A program made the translations under genes and the position numbers. A DNA stretch of 64,000 bases from Bretschneidera sinensis (Eukaryota > Streptophyta > Magnoliopsida > Brassicales > Akaniaceae). The stretch lies in NCBI GenBank assembly GCA_023935145.1, contig CM043702.1, forward strand, positions 107,309,088-107,373,087. The letters run 5' to 3'. The notes under the pieces are model-generated. The model was not told where the DNA came from and ran no database searches. It saw nothing but the letters and a program-made list of their open reading frames with translations. Of this stretch, positions 22,358 through 34,900 are shown piece by piece; within the stretch, counting starts at the first letter, position 1; every line of letters begins with the position of its first letter.

Positions 22358-24839
22358 CTTTAGTTTCCAACTATATAATGGAGAAGAAAATTGGAGATTT
22401 TGGAGTGTAGCTGCACTCATGTGCCCTAATAGTTGGGGACAAATGATATTGATGCCCATGTCAACACCAAATATATGTGTGACAACAAGACATAGTTAGA
22501 GATGAGATATCTCTTACTTCTCGTGAAAATGGTTGATATATAGTTAGAGAAGCAAGTACTTGTTTATAATTAGGGGAAAATATGGGGGATTAACAAACTT
22601 TAGGAAGCCCAATGCAGAGTGGTCTCTAGATGGAAAGATTGCCGGAAGATAATTTCAAATAGGGGAAGAAGATGAAGAGGTTTTTTTTTTCTTACTTTGA
22701 AAAGTGAGGAGATAAGGTTTTCACAAAGATAAAGGGAAAAATGGCACTATCTTAATCTTTTTCTTGATTTTCTAAGTTTTCCATACTTCATGTTAGGAGA
22801 TTTCATTTTACATATTTTTCTTACAAATTTGAACTCAAGGTTATGCTTGAGGTTGGAACTGCATTGTTGGAGATCGCTATGAAGAACATGTAGATCAATA
22901 TGAAGTTCATTATGTTCCACTAAGATTAATTTGAAGGATGGACTTGTAATGAGGAAAACATGGAACAACTGATAAATTGTATTAAATATATGGGAGCTTG
23001 CCTTAGAGTGAAATACTTTTATTGAGAGAGTGGTTGTATGGTTCTTTGATTAAAGTTTAGAAAGGTACAGTTATAGGACAAGACTGTTCATGCTCTTGTA
23101 TGAAGTCCACATTCATTTATAACTCTATTGAGGAGATTTTTGTAGTTCGACATCTATGATGAGTACAAGTTTACTCTTAGGTCCTCTTTCATTTGCCAAA
23201 AATATAATTAAGATATAACTCTTATTCTTTGGGATCTTATTCTATGGACCTATAGAAACTAGGGTGATTTACTGATTTCATTGTAGTGTTTGGTTTCTGT
23301 CTTAGAATTTAGTAAAAGAATAGCTCAAATGACATAAATATCCTTCTTACTCATATGAATCACTAGTGTGAAATATTGTAATAAGTACATGGTAGTTATT
23401 ACTTATTAGCTATAAGAGCTTTAGGAAAAGTAATATCATGGCCTAAATTTAAAAAAAAAAATGTAAATACTATGTAAAATGAAGTACTAAAAAATATAAT
23501 AATGTTAGTCAAAAGTGCAAGCTAGCTTATCACGCAAAATCCTTTAGTGGTTGTAATAACGATCTATGCTTGAATCCCACCTTCATTTTTTATTAGGGGT
23601 AAGGATGAATTTATGGGATGGGGAATGGCTACTCCTATCGTGTAACCTAGCTACTAGACAAAAGGGGGCAAAGGAACAACATGTAGTTTTATCCTGTAAA
23701 AAGAAGCACTTAACGAAATTTATCAGAAAGAGAAGAAAATCTAACAAGTTTCTTGCTTTCATTATAAAGATCATACCACAAAAGTTCAAAAAAAGACAAT
23801 GGTATGGAAGAATGGGGAGAATAAAGAGTTAGGTGAGGGTAAAACTACCATGACAATAGTTTTTAGGACTCAACTAGAGTGAAAGCTTACACAAAATTTT
23901 CAAGTGGTTATAAGATTTTGGATTTGTTATGGAATCTTATTACCTACATATGGTTTTGCATTCCTTTTGCTCTTGTGGGACCAAATTCCATATTGGAGTG
24001 GAGTTAACCTTTTTTTCTATTCTAGGTGTACCAACTACCAAGCAAGGGGGGCATTTGGTATGGAAGAAATGGGATTGGCAAAAGGATTAGAAATCCTACT
24101 CTATTCTGGGGTACCTAACTTGCTAGTATAAGAAGACGTAGAATTTTGTCTAAGCATTCTAATTGTAATCATTAAGGTTCACAACTGTAAAAACTCATAG
24201 TTGATATTTAGTATGTTTTCTATTCCCATTGCTTCCCAGATGAACCAAATGGTGTTTAGAGACTAAGGAACATTTTAGTGTTTTCTTCAAACTAATGACT
24301 GGTGCTAATGTGGTATCTCTTCTAGATTTTAAAATACATTCATCTAGATAGATTATATCAACTATAAAGTCTTAATAAGGAAGAGACATAGTGTGTATCA
24401 AGTTTAAAATTTCTTTCTTCATTGTCATTAAAATTCAGCTATCCAGGCATCTTTTATACATCCTATCATGCTCTTACTTTTGAGAGTGGCATTGCAGTAG
24501 CGCATGCACCTTAATATTTTGGATTAAATTTTCTGTAATGTTAATTTACACAAATTTATATGCCTGTGTTTTGCTATTGTTATTGTTTCATCTCACTTTC
24601 ACAAAGTTTCTATTTTTTTTGAAATGTTTGTTTTGAAAACCTAAATATAGTCTTTTGTATTTTCTTTTGAATTGTAGAAGTGCTACAGAAACCATACAAA
24701 AATGAAAAAAAAATATTCTTGCTTCATGCTTACTATACCCAAGCAACTTCAAAAACATTTGCTAGAGTCAGTGATATAGTTTAGTTTGGCAAGAATTTGA
24801 TTCCCCCCCCCCCCCCACCGCCTTTTAGGTGTATAAGAC
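22358..24839. other. Unassigned DNA right of Copia-2
   Basis: No domain is recognisable; open frames here (for example 23566-23832) have no recognisable content. A run of 14 C lies at 24803-24816. Near 23535-23580 the string TTTAGTGGTTGTAATAACG, then GCTTGAATCCCACC, resembles the A and B boxes of a tRNA-derived SINE, but weakly. Confidence 0.4.
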
Positions 24840-27122
24840 TATAATACTCGTACTCTTAAAACAAGGGTAAATAAGTAATTTTATTTTTATATTGAACTAA
24901 ATTATGCATACATGAAAAATTGACTATCAAATTTGATATAATGTGCAATTAGAGATTGAGAATTTTATTGAAAGAGTTAGATTAGTTTTTTTTTTTTTTT
25001 TTTGAAGAATAAGAAAGTACTAAAAATTATGAAATTTGAAGTTGAAATGAAAGAATTTTGAAGAAAAATGTGGAACAAGGTTAAAGAAAATAATTAAAAA
25101 AATTTGATGGAAGAAAATATAATTTCTATCATTTTTATGAAATTTTTGGAAGAAAGAAATAATGAAAATTTGATTTTAAAGAAGGAATCGTAAAATTGTA
25201 ATTAAGTAGTGGCAAAACTATAAATTTTAAACGTCGACAGAATCATAAATAACCGATGGAAAAACTATAAGTTTTAAATGATAAAAAAATTGTAAATGGT
25301 GAAGCGGTAGAGATGATCAGTTTGTGAATGAAGATTTTTATTTTCATAATAAAATAATAATATATAATTAAAAAAATAATTGAAAATGGTGAAGTGGCCA
25401 AGATGATCAGTCCGTAAATGAAGATTTTTTATTATTTTAATAACAAAATAATAATATAAAAAATGGACAAGGTTTTAAAATGTCTTTGAAGTCATCATAG
25501 ACTTCATTTTCACACCAAACCAATTTCTTCCTTTGGTTTTCTTTAGGTTCTTCAAATCAAATTCTTTAGCAAAATTTTATATAGAAAATTTCTCTAATAT
25601 TAGAAATAATTACAGTCATCTAACTACAATAACAAGATTTTATCACATTTTGGATAAGTTTTTCAATAAGGCTTATATTTCAATTTTATGTTATAGAGAA
25701 CTATTTAATTTAAGAATTGTTGTCATATATTTAGATATAACTTCAATTACAAAATATTATTGGAATTGAAAAACTAAGCACATAATTTAATCATTATATT
25801 ATTTGAATTAAATTATGAATAATAAAATTAATGAAAATTTATGGTTAGGTATTGGTGATCAACAATCTCAATAAATTACTGAAAAGAGCAAGAAAGGTAA
25901 GGAGGTGATCCACAAGTAGCTTTAAGTTTTACGTGATTAGTTAGATTTACTTTTAATAATCGAGATAAATATGAAATATAAATGATGATGTTTAATTTAA
26001 TTAGTGAATTATAAAGATTGGATGATATATGATAGTTGGTTGGTTGATACTATGTGAATAATTAATATGTTGAAAATTTTATTATATGATAAAAAATATT
26101 ATTGAAATAATATATTGATTAATTTATACTAAAATGATAAATGAAATTCTTGAAAGCCATGATTAATAAATTTGTATGATATATGAGGAGACAATTTAAT
26201 AGGTATATATTAAAATAATAATTTTGAAAAAGATATAGTTGAATCGAATGCTTTTATGTATCATTGCTTGCATGTTATTGTTCATATGCATAAAAGGAAG
26301 ACAATGAGGGTAGCTGGACTGACTGAGAAGACCAAGAAGGTAGCTTGTTTGGCTAAAATATGTCGACACGTGGGAAAAAGTTCCCATATGATAATATGAA
26401 ATGATGACATGATGTTATAAAAAGAAAGAAAGAAAGAAATGTGATTTAAATACATGCATTTATTTATTTTAATATTTTGTTTTTGTTGATTCAGTCTTGA
26501 TTGTAAAATGATGAATAGACAAATGAGTCTCATAGTGAGACAAATATAATGAGCAAGAAATTGAAAGAATGATATGATAAATAAAAATATGATTGATTGA
26601 CTATATGATGTGAACTTTATAACGAGGTAAATAATGATATTGAAATAAGAATTTTGAGCTGACTAAATATATGAAAATAAAATTGACATGATTGATATAT
26701 AAGATGTATTTATTGCATTATTATAAATGGAATACTTTTAGTAAATTTAATTAACTGAGCTTGTGAAGCTTACTCCTCATTGTTAAATAAATTTTAGGCA
26801 GCGGGCATTACAGATAGATTTGTGAGCTGAGATTCAGATTGAGTTTTTATATGTAAGTCCCGTGGTCAGCATCCTCAGACTGTAGTAAGACAAAATGAAA
26901 AGAAAATTTTGAAAAATTGTCTATATTCATGCATCTTTAATATGTTGTATATATTGTTTCAGATAGGATATTGATAATGTAACTCCCATGTTAAGGGTTG
27001 AGGCTTGGATATATTTTATTTTCAGTTGATGTTTTATATTATTGCGCATATGTGTCGTGCTGAGATAACAAAATATGATGATTCGGTCTCGAGAGTGGCC
27101 AGTCTAGGATGGGTATCATCTA
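24840..27122 (+). repeat. Decayed solo LTR of a Tekay-like chromovirus
   Basis: It is collinear with the G3 LTR read on its own sense strand. The start (ATAATACTCGTACTCTTAAA, then GGGTAAATAAGTAATTT) matches the G3 LTR start. The middle (AGGAGGTGATCCACAAGTAG at about 25900, TTAGATTTACTTTTAATAAT at about 25943) and the end (GAGAGTGGCCAGTCTAGGAT, then GGGT) match the rest. No PBS, purine tract or coding sequence flanks it, so it is a solo LTR. A direct repeat of about 75 bases (25300-25375 and 25386-25455) lies inside. Target duplications are not evident. Confidence 0.75.
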
Positions 27123-28795
27123 TAATGCTTTGTTAGGCATGAACTAGTAATTTGGAATGATCTTGAATAGTTGATAGTATATGTCTTCCTATCATTTTCT
27201 TTTTTCTATCTCAACTTCAATTAATTAATGGGAAAGTTGCTTTAGATATTGTATAAAAAAATTGGTGATGGAAAACATATAAATTGAGAGAAAATGGTGA
27301 CAATAGAAGTAATTTATTTTACATTTATGATTGCACCATTAATCTGCCATGAAATATAGTACATTAACCTAATCAAGATTTTAACATCTATGGAATTTTA
27401 TTTTTTACTCCTTGTGAGTCTAAGTTATTTGGCTTATACTAGATATTCCTTTATTTTTAACAGTTTCTCGATGCAAATAGAGTTAAAAACAACTCACCTC
27501 TAGGAAATCCACGTTCTTCGGGTGCAAGTTATTGGATTGCTGAAAATCAAGATGGTAAGTCCCTTGCATGGGTTTCAAAGAAATTTTGTAGATTTTTATT
27601 ACTTTGTTCTTAATATTTCTAATATTTTTATTAATAATTTATGTTCAATGTTATTTTATGCATAGCTGAGCTAACAAAATAAAATCTTTGAGCCTATAAA
27701 AACAAAATGTTTTTTATATCTGAACATATGTGGTAATCTTGAATTTTTTGATAAAAATCCACATATTAAAAGCTCATAAGGGGTGTGCAAAGTATATTAA
27801 TAAGTGAGGGGTGGGGGGTTGTAGGGACTTATCTTTGGTTAATTTGTTAATGTGCAGCTAATCATTGAGAAATATGCTATGTCCTAGAGCTTAATGGTTT
27901 CTTGTCCTAGAGCTCAATGGTAAGTTAATTATCTATTTTTTTTTAATATAAACTAAGATGCTTGAGAAGGATACTATGCTCTAGAGCTCAATGGTCTGCT
28001 TGAAAGCAAGTGTTGGGGTGGATAGTTTGGATTTTGAGTTATCTATTTGTGCTGTTGTTTGTGCTTTTCTTTTAGTTCTTGTGCTGTTATTGTATTTTAG
28101 CCTCACATATTTTCAATAATATTTTATGTGCCTTTAAAAATTTCTTAGGTTCTTTGCTTTACTCATTAATAATATTTTGTATCTTCACCTTTTCTTTGTC
28201 TTTTCAATTCTTGTGTGCTTCTTTACTCACATCCTATGTACTTGCAAAAACATTAAACCACTCTCACATATCTTCTTTGCTAATTTCTCAAAGATATTTT
28301 GTGTTGTTGTTCAAAGGTTTCACTGTTATATAATGTAATCTTGATTTAAGTGTTTTTGTTGGTTCTTTTTTTCGTTTAATTTATGTCCATTTGCTCAAAA
28401 TTTTCATAAACCAATCCTATTATTATTTCAATAATGTGTTTTCACTAATTTAGTTGCTATATAGGTATCTTTATCTATTTTCCTTATGTTTTTAAGGTTT
28501 TTGTTGGGTTTTATTAATGTCCATTTGCTCAAAATAGTCTTAATCAATCCGAAATGAAGTGAAAAGTTGATAATAGGTTTTCATTAATTTGCTGTTTTTT
28601 ATGGAAAAAAAAAGCCTTACAATCAAATACACTTACTAGTTGATTTATCTTTTGGGCTTCTTCTCTTTGCTTTTCCTTTTTTATTATTACATCATTCCAT
28701 AGACTTAGATTGTATCATTTTAACTAGTATCTTACATAACTTTCTCTTCTCAACAAGATGAAGATGATTAAGAAGATATAAAACAGAGAACATCT
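27123..28795. other. Unassigned DNA left of G4
   Basis: It contains the exon-like piece at 27464-27554 and three copies of CTAGAGCTCAATGG or near-copies (about 27883-27990). No other structure is recognised. Confidence 0.4.
27464..27554 (+). other. Exon-like segment of an unidentified gene
   Basis: A pyrimidine-rich acceptor (TTATTTTTAACAG) ends at 27463 and a strong donor (GATG|GTAAGT) follows 27554. The 91 bases between are open in phase 0 and read FLDANRVKNNSPLGNPRSSG, then ASYWIAENQD. Codon content and composition are unlike the AT-rich surroundings. I do not recognise the protein and found no partner exon in the window. It may be a remnant of a host gene disrupted by the insertions. Confidence 0.4.
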
Positions 28796-29147
28796 TGTTG
28801 GTATCGCTCTTTTTCACCTATGACCCATGCATCCAGCTCATTACCTAAGGCTAGTCCCCTTGAAGAAGGTGGATATGGCGAGGGTGTGGATTATGATGAA
28901 TAGGCATATAGAAATGAGAAAAACCTACCAAGTAAAATCAAAATCTGTATAACTAGAAAAGAGGCCCTTGTGATGGGTGTGCTTTTAATGTATTCAACAA
29001 GTAATTTTTGTCATCCAAGCACAAAGTAAGGATGGCGGGTAAAGAGTCGCCATTTGACCTTGAAGGGGGTCAAATCCCTTTTCATTGGTTAGCATGAGAG
29101 ATTCTAAGTCTCTGGAGATTTTGGTACAAGAAAGTAAGGAATTAAAG

Positions 29148-30010
29148 TGTTGGAAATCACTTTAAGATGCCCAGGTGGTGATGTTCGAAACACCCAAGTC
29201 TAGAATGACTTTTAATGAACAGAAACAAACCAATCAAAGAAAGAACACAAGCAATTGTTATCGAGGTTCGACAATGTGCCTACGTCCCTGTGAGCTCCTC
29301 CGAGCTCTCTGCACTAAATCAATGGAGTTCTTACAATTAAAGCAACACCTCTTCAAGAATCCTCTTGTTCTTAAAGAACAAAAGAAGAGAAAAAGAAAGT
29401 AATAAGGACTAGTGTTTCCCTAGAATTTTCCCCAAAAAAAATCCAATTACAAAGCCCTTGAATCCTCAATCTATACTACTCTCTCTCTAAACAACCAGCC
29501 ACTCTTGAATGAGAACTATTCTAGTGCCTCTCTTATGTTTTGTGTCTTCGCACTCTCACACTTGCCCTTGAATTCTCTTGTATGATGATCTTGTATATTG
29601 TCTTGTTGTTATGATTGAAGCTAGATGACCCTTTATATAGTGCACCAACTTCTTCATCCATTCTTTAAGATCAATGTCAACCCTTAGATCTCAAGAACCA
29701 AAGACTCAAGGTTCTCTAAGAGTCTAAGTGAACCTGTGCGTTTTAACCATGCTCCACGCACCATCTCAAAAAGCTGAATAACATGTACCAAGTGTGCCTG
29801 GCGCCGCGGCTCAGAATGAGGGGAGAACATGCTGCCATACTGGAGGACGCGGCTTGGGTGGGCTGTGCCGCGACGCGCACACCACCATCCTCAACTTCTG
29901 GACTTGCTGCTGGCCCCGGCGCACAAGGCTGGGCCATGACGCACACCTCCAGCCTGATGCTGTTGAACCTCCACTCTTCTATCCTTTTAATTCTTAGACA
30001 AATCCCAATA
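29148..30010 (-). repeat. Solo LTR of the Copia-1/Copia-2 family
   Basis: It starts TGTTGG, ends CCAATA and matches the Copia-1 LTRs throughout, with TATA box TATATAAA on the minus strand at 29632-29639. It is flanked by a perfect 5-base duplication TAAAG (29143-29147 and 30011-30015). No internal sequence remains, so it most likely formed by recombination between two LTRs. Confidence 0.93.
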
Positions 30011-31209
30011 TAAAGCTCTTTCTCTTGTCTAGACTGAATTTTATCCCTTTGTGTTTCAAGAAAAATTATTCAAAACTTTAATTCAAGTATTATTACCATA
30101 CACTAATATTAAAGCCAAGCGCACATTTTACAATTTGTATTCACACATAATGACACCCAAACATTGCAATTAAAATGACATGGTAATGTAAACACTTGAA
30201 AGTAAATGCATAAAAGAAGTGGTACGGTAAAATTAAACACATAAAGAAAAAAGTACTTTAACTACAAAATAAGTAAAGATTAAAACTACTTGTAATATGA
30301 GGATTAAAGAAAGAAAGTGAATTAAAATGTGTGGATTTGCATTAGATGGATTAAAGCTAAGCTAATCAAACTAGATAGATTAAATTTGTGGATTAAACTA
30401 GGTGGATTAAAACTAAACTACTTTAAACTAGATAGATTAAACTAAACTACTATGTGATTGAAGGGAAGATTCAAGATAACTAGTAACATACAAACAACCT
30501 AAAAGAGAGTATCTAACTCAGAAAGCATGAAATGAACAACTTAAAGAAACTAAGCTAAAGGAAAGAACATTAAAACTACCATTGATTTAACATCACATTT
30601 ATCAAAGAGGGATTAAATTATGACTATTAGCAAGTTAAGAGGAGAAATACATTTAACTAAGAGTAAATGTTAAGATTACGAAGGAAACTAGTGAATACTT
30701 AAAGCTAAAGTAGATTTTAACAAGTAAGCTAAATTATTTGGTCCATTTCTAAGGTGTTTTAAACATGTAAATCACACTAGCAATTTATTTTACAACTAGA
30801 AGAAATTTAAGAAATCCTCTTTGGCTACGGAAAATTTTCACACGCGGGGATAATCCTAAAAAATTCTTGCATTCTTGTGGACTTTAAAAGTTCGAAGGAT
30901 GAACTTAATTAAGGATTAGAAGACTAATTTGCTAGAGGTGGCCGAATTTTAAAAGGAATACACTCTCTTGATCTTTATTTTTCTCTCTCTTCATTTATCG
31001 CTTTTGTTTCTTCTTTCTTGTTTAAGTTCTCTATTTTAATCACTAAACTTCTCTCTTTTTTTATGCTTGTTAAAAGACTAAAGTCTCTCTCACAAAGTTT
31101 TCCCTCCTCTTCTTCTTTTTTTTTTGCCTTGCTTTTTTTTTTTTCTGTTAATTAGGGGTATTTATAGGGAGGGTGAGGGTTGTCCAAAGGAGTAAAAAAA
31201 CAACAAAAG

Positions 31210-32345
31210 TGATAAGTGAGAGATAGTATGGCTGACCATGTGAAAAGGGGGAGAGAGGAGTGCAAAGTTAGAGGTGTGGAGGTAACTTTTGATGCATGGA
31301 AAAGGGTGGAAAGCTAAGAATGAAGAGTTGTGGTTAACAAAGTAAGAAATCAGGGAGGAGACTTCCTTCTTTAAGTGGTTAGTCATGGGGAATAGGAAAA
31401 GGGTGATTTTTGAGGTTTGGGGGTGGCTTTTGATGTATGCGAAAAAGGAGAGAGCTTAAGAAGGAAGGGTGTGGTTCACAAGGTAAGAAAGGGGGATGAA
31501 GACTTCCTCTAAATGGCCGAACATGGGGAGAAGAGATAGGTGGTTTTTGAGGTAAAATGTTGAAGTAGTGTGGGTAGAAAATAAAGCAAGAAAGATGGAT
31601 GGGAGACTTCCTTAAAGTGGCCAAAAATTGGAAGAAGGGAAGGGTGGTTTTTGAGGTGAAATCTTAAAGTGGAAAGTGGATTTATCAAGGGAAAAAAATA
31701 TGGAAGGCTTCCTCTTTTGATGGTCAAAGGAACAATTTTTAAGGTGGACAAGTGGACTTTGAGAATGGTAAGTATGTGGTAAAAAAATAAAAATAAAAAA
31801 CAGAGAGAGAGAGAGAAATCCTCCCTCAGAAGGTTGGCCATACTTAGGGGAATAGGTGCAGTTTTTTTTTTATATAAAAAAATGGACTTGATGCATGAAA
31901 AAGTGGGAAAGCTAAAAAAATAAAGATGTAATAACAAGATAAAAAGTGAGGAAGAAGACTTCTTATATTTCACATCACATGGTCAACTATGTAGGGGATG
32001 AATGGTGTAGATTTTTGGGGTGGAAAATGAATACTTTTATGCATTAAAAAGTATGAAAACCAAAAGGGGAAAATGTGTAAGGCAAAGGGAAAAAGGAGGA
32101 AAAATACTTCCTCTTTTACACACTCAAATGCGCAGTCACATAGGGGAGGATATGTACATATTTAATGTTGGACATGTGACTTTGGTGCCTAAAAAAGTGT
32201 GGAAGCTAGAAAAGGAAGTGTGCAATAACAAGGTAAAAATGATGAAAAGTAGACTTTCCCTTTTACCACATCATATGGCCAGCCAAAGAGGAGAGAGGAA
32301 TGATAATTTTTTAAGTGCAAATGAGAGAGATTTTCTTGAAATTTA
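31210..32345 (-). repeat. Degenerate tandem repeats in G4 left LTR
   Basis: A string close to GAAGACTTCCTCT, usually followed by TGGCC and an A/G-rich segment with TTTTTGAGGTG, recurs near 31360, 31498, 31602, 31705, 31820, 31955, 32105 and 32250. Spacing is 103-150 bases. The array lies just upstream, in transcription terms, of the TATA box. Confidence 0.7.
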
Positions 32346-32933
32346 GAGCCAATCAAGAGATGCCAAGTAGAGGGTAAAATTTAAAATACACTCACTAAAA
32401 TTGAAAGTCTTCTTGGGCTTGGAATTTGGGCTAAAAGTGTTTGGGCTTAGCAAAAATAAATGGGTATTAGTTGGCTTTGGATTGGGTCAAAATTTAATTA
32501 AAGACTTTGGGCTTAAAATTGATGGAATTGAGTAAGACCCAATTAATTTAAATTCAAAGTGGATTGAACAAAAAATGGCATATACTTGGTTCTAATATGA
32601 AATTAAACTCAACCTCCACATTTACCAAGTCCGAACGCAATAGGATTAAAGATTTATAATAATAACTCGCACGCAGTCCATTCAAAAAATTTGGAATGAA
32701 ATTGAGTGTTTATAGTTTGACCCCTTTGATTAGGGCTTCTTTGAGAGTTTTAATCAAAGACTTGAGTGACCATTGCTTTGTTTCAAAATTTTGAACGGCA
32801 AATATGTGGTGTGCACATAAAAGTAAACATGTTTTTGGGAAAAGTTAGTGTCATGAGAACGAACGTACCTGAAGTGATGGAGTTGGCATCCATTCACTTG
32901 TACGCTCCTTTTGGATTAACTAGTTCCTATTGT

Positions 32934-33291
32934 GAGGACTTTGGTTTGGATTTTCTGATTGACAAAGCCTTTGGTTTGGGATTTTTTTCTATTGATGAGG
33001 ACTTTGGTTTATGATTTTGCCTGCTAATGAGAATTTTGGTTTGGGATTTTGCTTGTTAATAGGGACTTTGGTTTGCTTGCTAAAGAGGACTTTGGTTTGT
33101 GATTTTGACTGCTAACAAGGACTTTGGTTTGCTCACTGACAAGGGCTTTGGTTTAGGATTTTGCTTGCTAATGAGGACTTTGGTTTGCCTACTGATGAAG
33201 ACTTTGGTTTGTGATTTTGCTTGCTAATGAAGACTTTGGTTTGCCTACTGATTAAGACTTTTGTTTTTGTGCTAACGAGGACTTTTACATG
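32934..33291. repeat. Minisatellite, alternating 33- and 25-base units
   Basis: The core GAGGACTTTGGTTTG recurs about ten times, followed alternately by a longer arm (GATTTTGCTTGCTAAT) and a shorter arm (CCTACTGAT). Confidence 0.85.
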
Positions 33292-33300
33292 TTGATTCTG

Positions 33301-33985
33301 CAGAGTCTTTTCATTCAAATCTGTTAAATCTCAATAAAACTTGGGTGTGAACTAAGTCATGGCATTTAGGATTCTGGTTTCTTAATCATAAAGTTTTGGA
33401 AAGATAAAATTTTGCACTTAGAATCAAACTTTTACAAAGCGCTAATAGCCTTTGACCACTCATTGAATTCATTAATGCATTAAATTGATCTAGATTTCAA
33501 CGTTTTATTGGCTCAACATATCTTATTCAAAGCATGAATTTCCTTTTATTATCTTCTTCACATTTGTACAAAAGATGTATTCACATTGGAATTTCAAGTA
33601 TGAAAAAAAGGAAAATGGGATTTACAAGAGAGGTGTGGCTACACCAAAGTGGTTGCCTACTTATCCACGAATGGAATCAAGCCTTTATGTAGTTCAAGAG
33701 ATGAGGATTTTAATTTTTGCATAAAGCTCCGTTAAGTGTTTTCGGTCTAGTAGAATGCTCTAACTTTTTCCTAAGTCACCTTTTCGGGTTTCCAACTTAG
33801 TGAGATGCTCTAAGTTTTGCCAAAGCCACCCTTTCGGGTTTTCATCTTAACAAGTCCATTTCTTCATTTTTTTTTTCTTCAGAAAGGGGTAGACAAAGTG
33901 AGGGTACAACAATGAGAGGAGTGGGGATGCAACAATGAAAGAAATAGAAAGAGAATAACAGGTAATACTTTTTAAAATGATCCAA
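33301..33985 (-). other. G4 3' untranslated part
   Basis: It holds strings such as AACCCGAAAGGGTGGCTTT (minus strand, near 33821-33840) that I associate with the stretch downstream of pol in Tat-like elements. No frame is present. Confidence 0.5.
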
Positions 33986-34900
33986 ATTGATAGGTTTAGG
34001 AAATTCATTGTCGTCGATATCTATGAGTCCACGGCTCCCTCAGATAGGATCTTCTTAACCAGATATAGGTCTACCTAATTTGGACTAAATTTTCCCCTCG
34101 GGTCATGGACTAGTGACCTGAGCTCTTTTACAGCATAATCTCTTTCCTTAATGCCTCAGTTCTTTATTTTCATAATGAAAGCATGGGCAACCTTTCTTTA
34201 ATACCCTTGGACATGATGGAGAGCCTTCAACCATTTTTCTTCAACCAATGCCAACTCGTCATATCTTCATTGAATCTAATCTACCTCTTCCAATTGAATT
34301 TCAATGGCTGCCCTTAATGAAAGAATTTCTACCTTAACTAGGAGAATCGCCTCTATACTATAGACTAAAGAATAGGGAGTAGTGCTTATAAAAGACCTTA
34401 TAGAAGTCTGATATCCCTATAGTGCAAAGGGAAGATTTTCATTCCAGTTGCGATAAGTTTCCACATCTTAGCCAAAATTCTCTTGACATTTTTGTTGGGT
34501 GCTTAAACTGCTTCGTTACTCTGAGGTCGATAAGGAGAGGACTTATGGCACTCAATTTTGTACTTATTAAGTAAATCCGTAACTTCACTTTTGTCATTGT
34601 CTGAGATTAGTTCAAAAAGTACTCCATAACAACGAATGATATTATGGTTAATGAATCGTGCCACTAGCTTAGCTTTTAAGGTGGAAAACAATGCAGATTC
34701 TACCTATGTGGTAAAATAGTCAATTGCCACAAGATGTATTCATTACCATTAGAAGCCTTGAGAGATATTTTTCAATCACATCTATGCCCCAAGTAGTGAA
34801 AGGCCAGGGTGTAGTCATGCTGAGGAGCTCTCAGGGTGGAAAATATTATAGATTGCCATTCAACAGACATTTATGGAATTTCTTGACGTAATTATAACAA
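33986..34900 (-). pseudogene. G4 integrase
   Basis: Pieces in shifting frames match Tat integrase. At 34691-34503 it reads LKAKLVARFINHNIIRCYG, then LISDND and SPYRPQSNEAV. The codon after SNEAV, where the catalytic Glu belongs, is a stop. The C-terminal part (DPRGKFSPN then LYLVKKILSEGA) is near 34110-34030. The enzyme would insert the element DNA; this copy cannot. Confidence 0.8.

Larger units (their letters stand above)
28796..33300 (-). repeat. G4 3' LTR (left); inner edge uncertain
   Basis: The left edge TGTTGGTATCGCTCTT corresponds to TGTAGATATCGCTCTT at 57907. Similarity to the right LTR can be followed, outside the Copia solo LTR, to about 31545, where the right copy is cut by G5. 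The true inner edge lies somewhere between there and the integrase end near 33980; 33300 is only a guess. A minus-strand TATA box (CTATAAATA) is near 31156-31164. Confidence 0.65.

Noticed and set aside
23566..24131. Two open frames considered as genes
   Set aside because: No homology, no start context and no splice signals linking them.
29743..30013. Three overlapping Ala/Gly-rich frames
   Set aside because: They lie in the GC-rich patch of a Copia solo LTR and do not occur in the partner LTRs.
31509..31973. 154-residue open frame rich in Ser, Phe and Leu
   Set aside because: It is in the A/G-rich repeats of the G4 LTR on the minus strand; pyrimidine-rich reading gives long frames by chance, and no domain is present.
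32934..33291. Regular repeats considered as a CRISPR array
   Set aside because: There are no unique spacers of even length; units differ gradually, and the DNA is plant.
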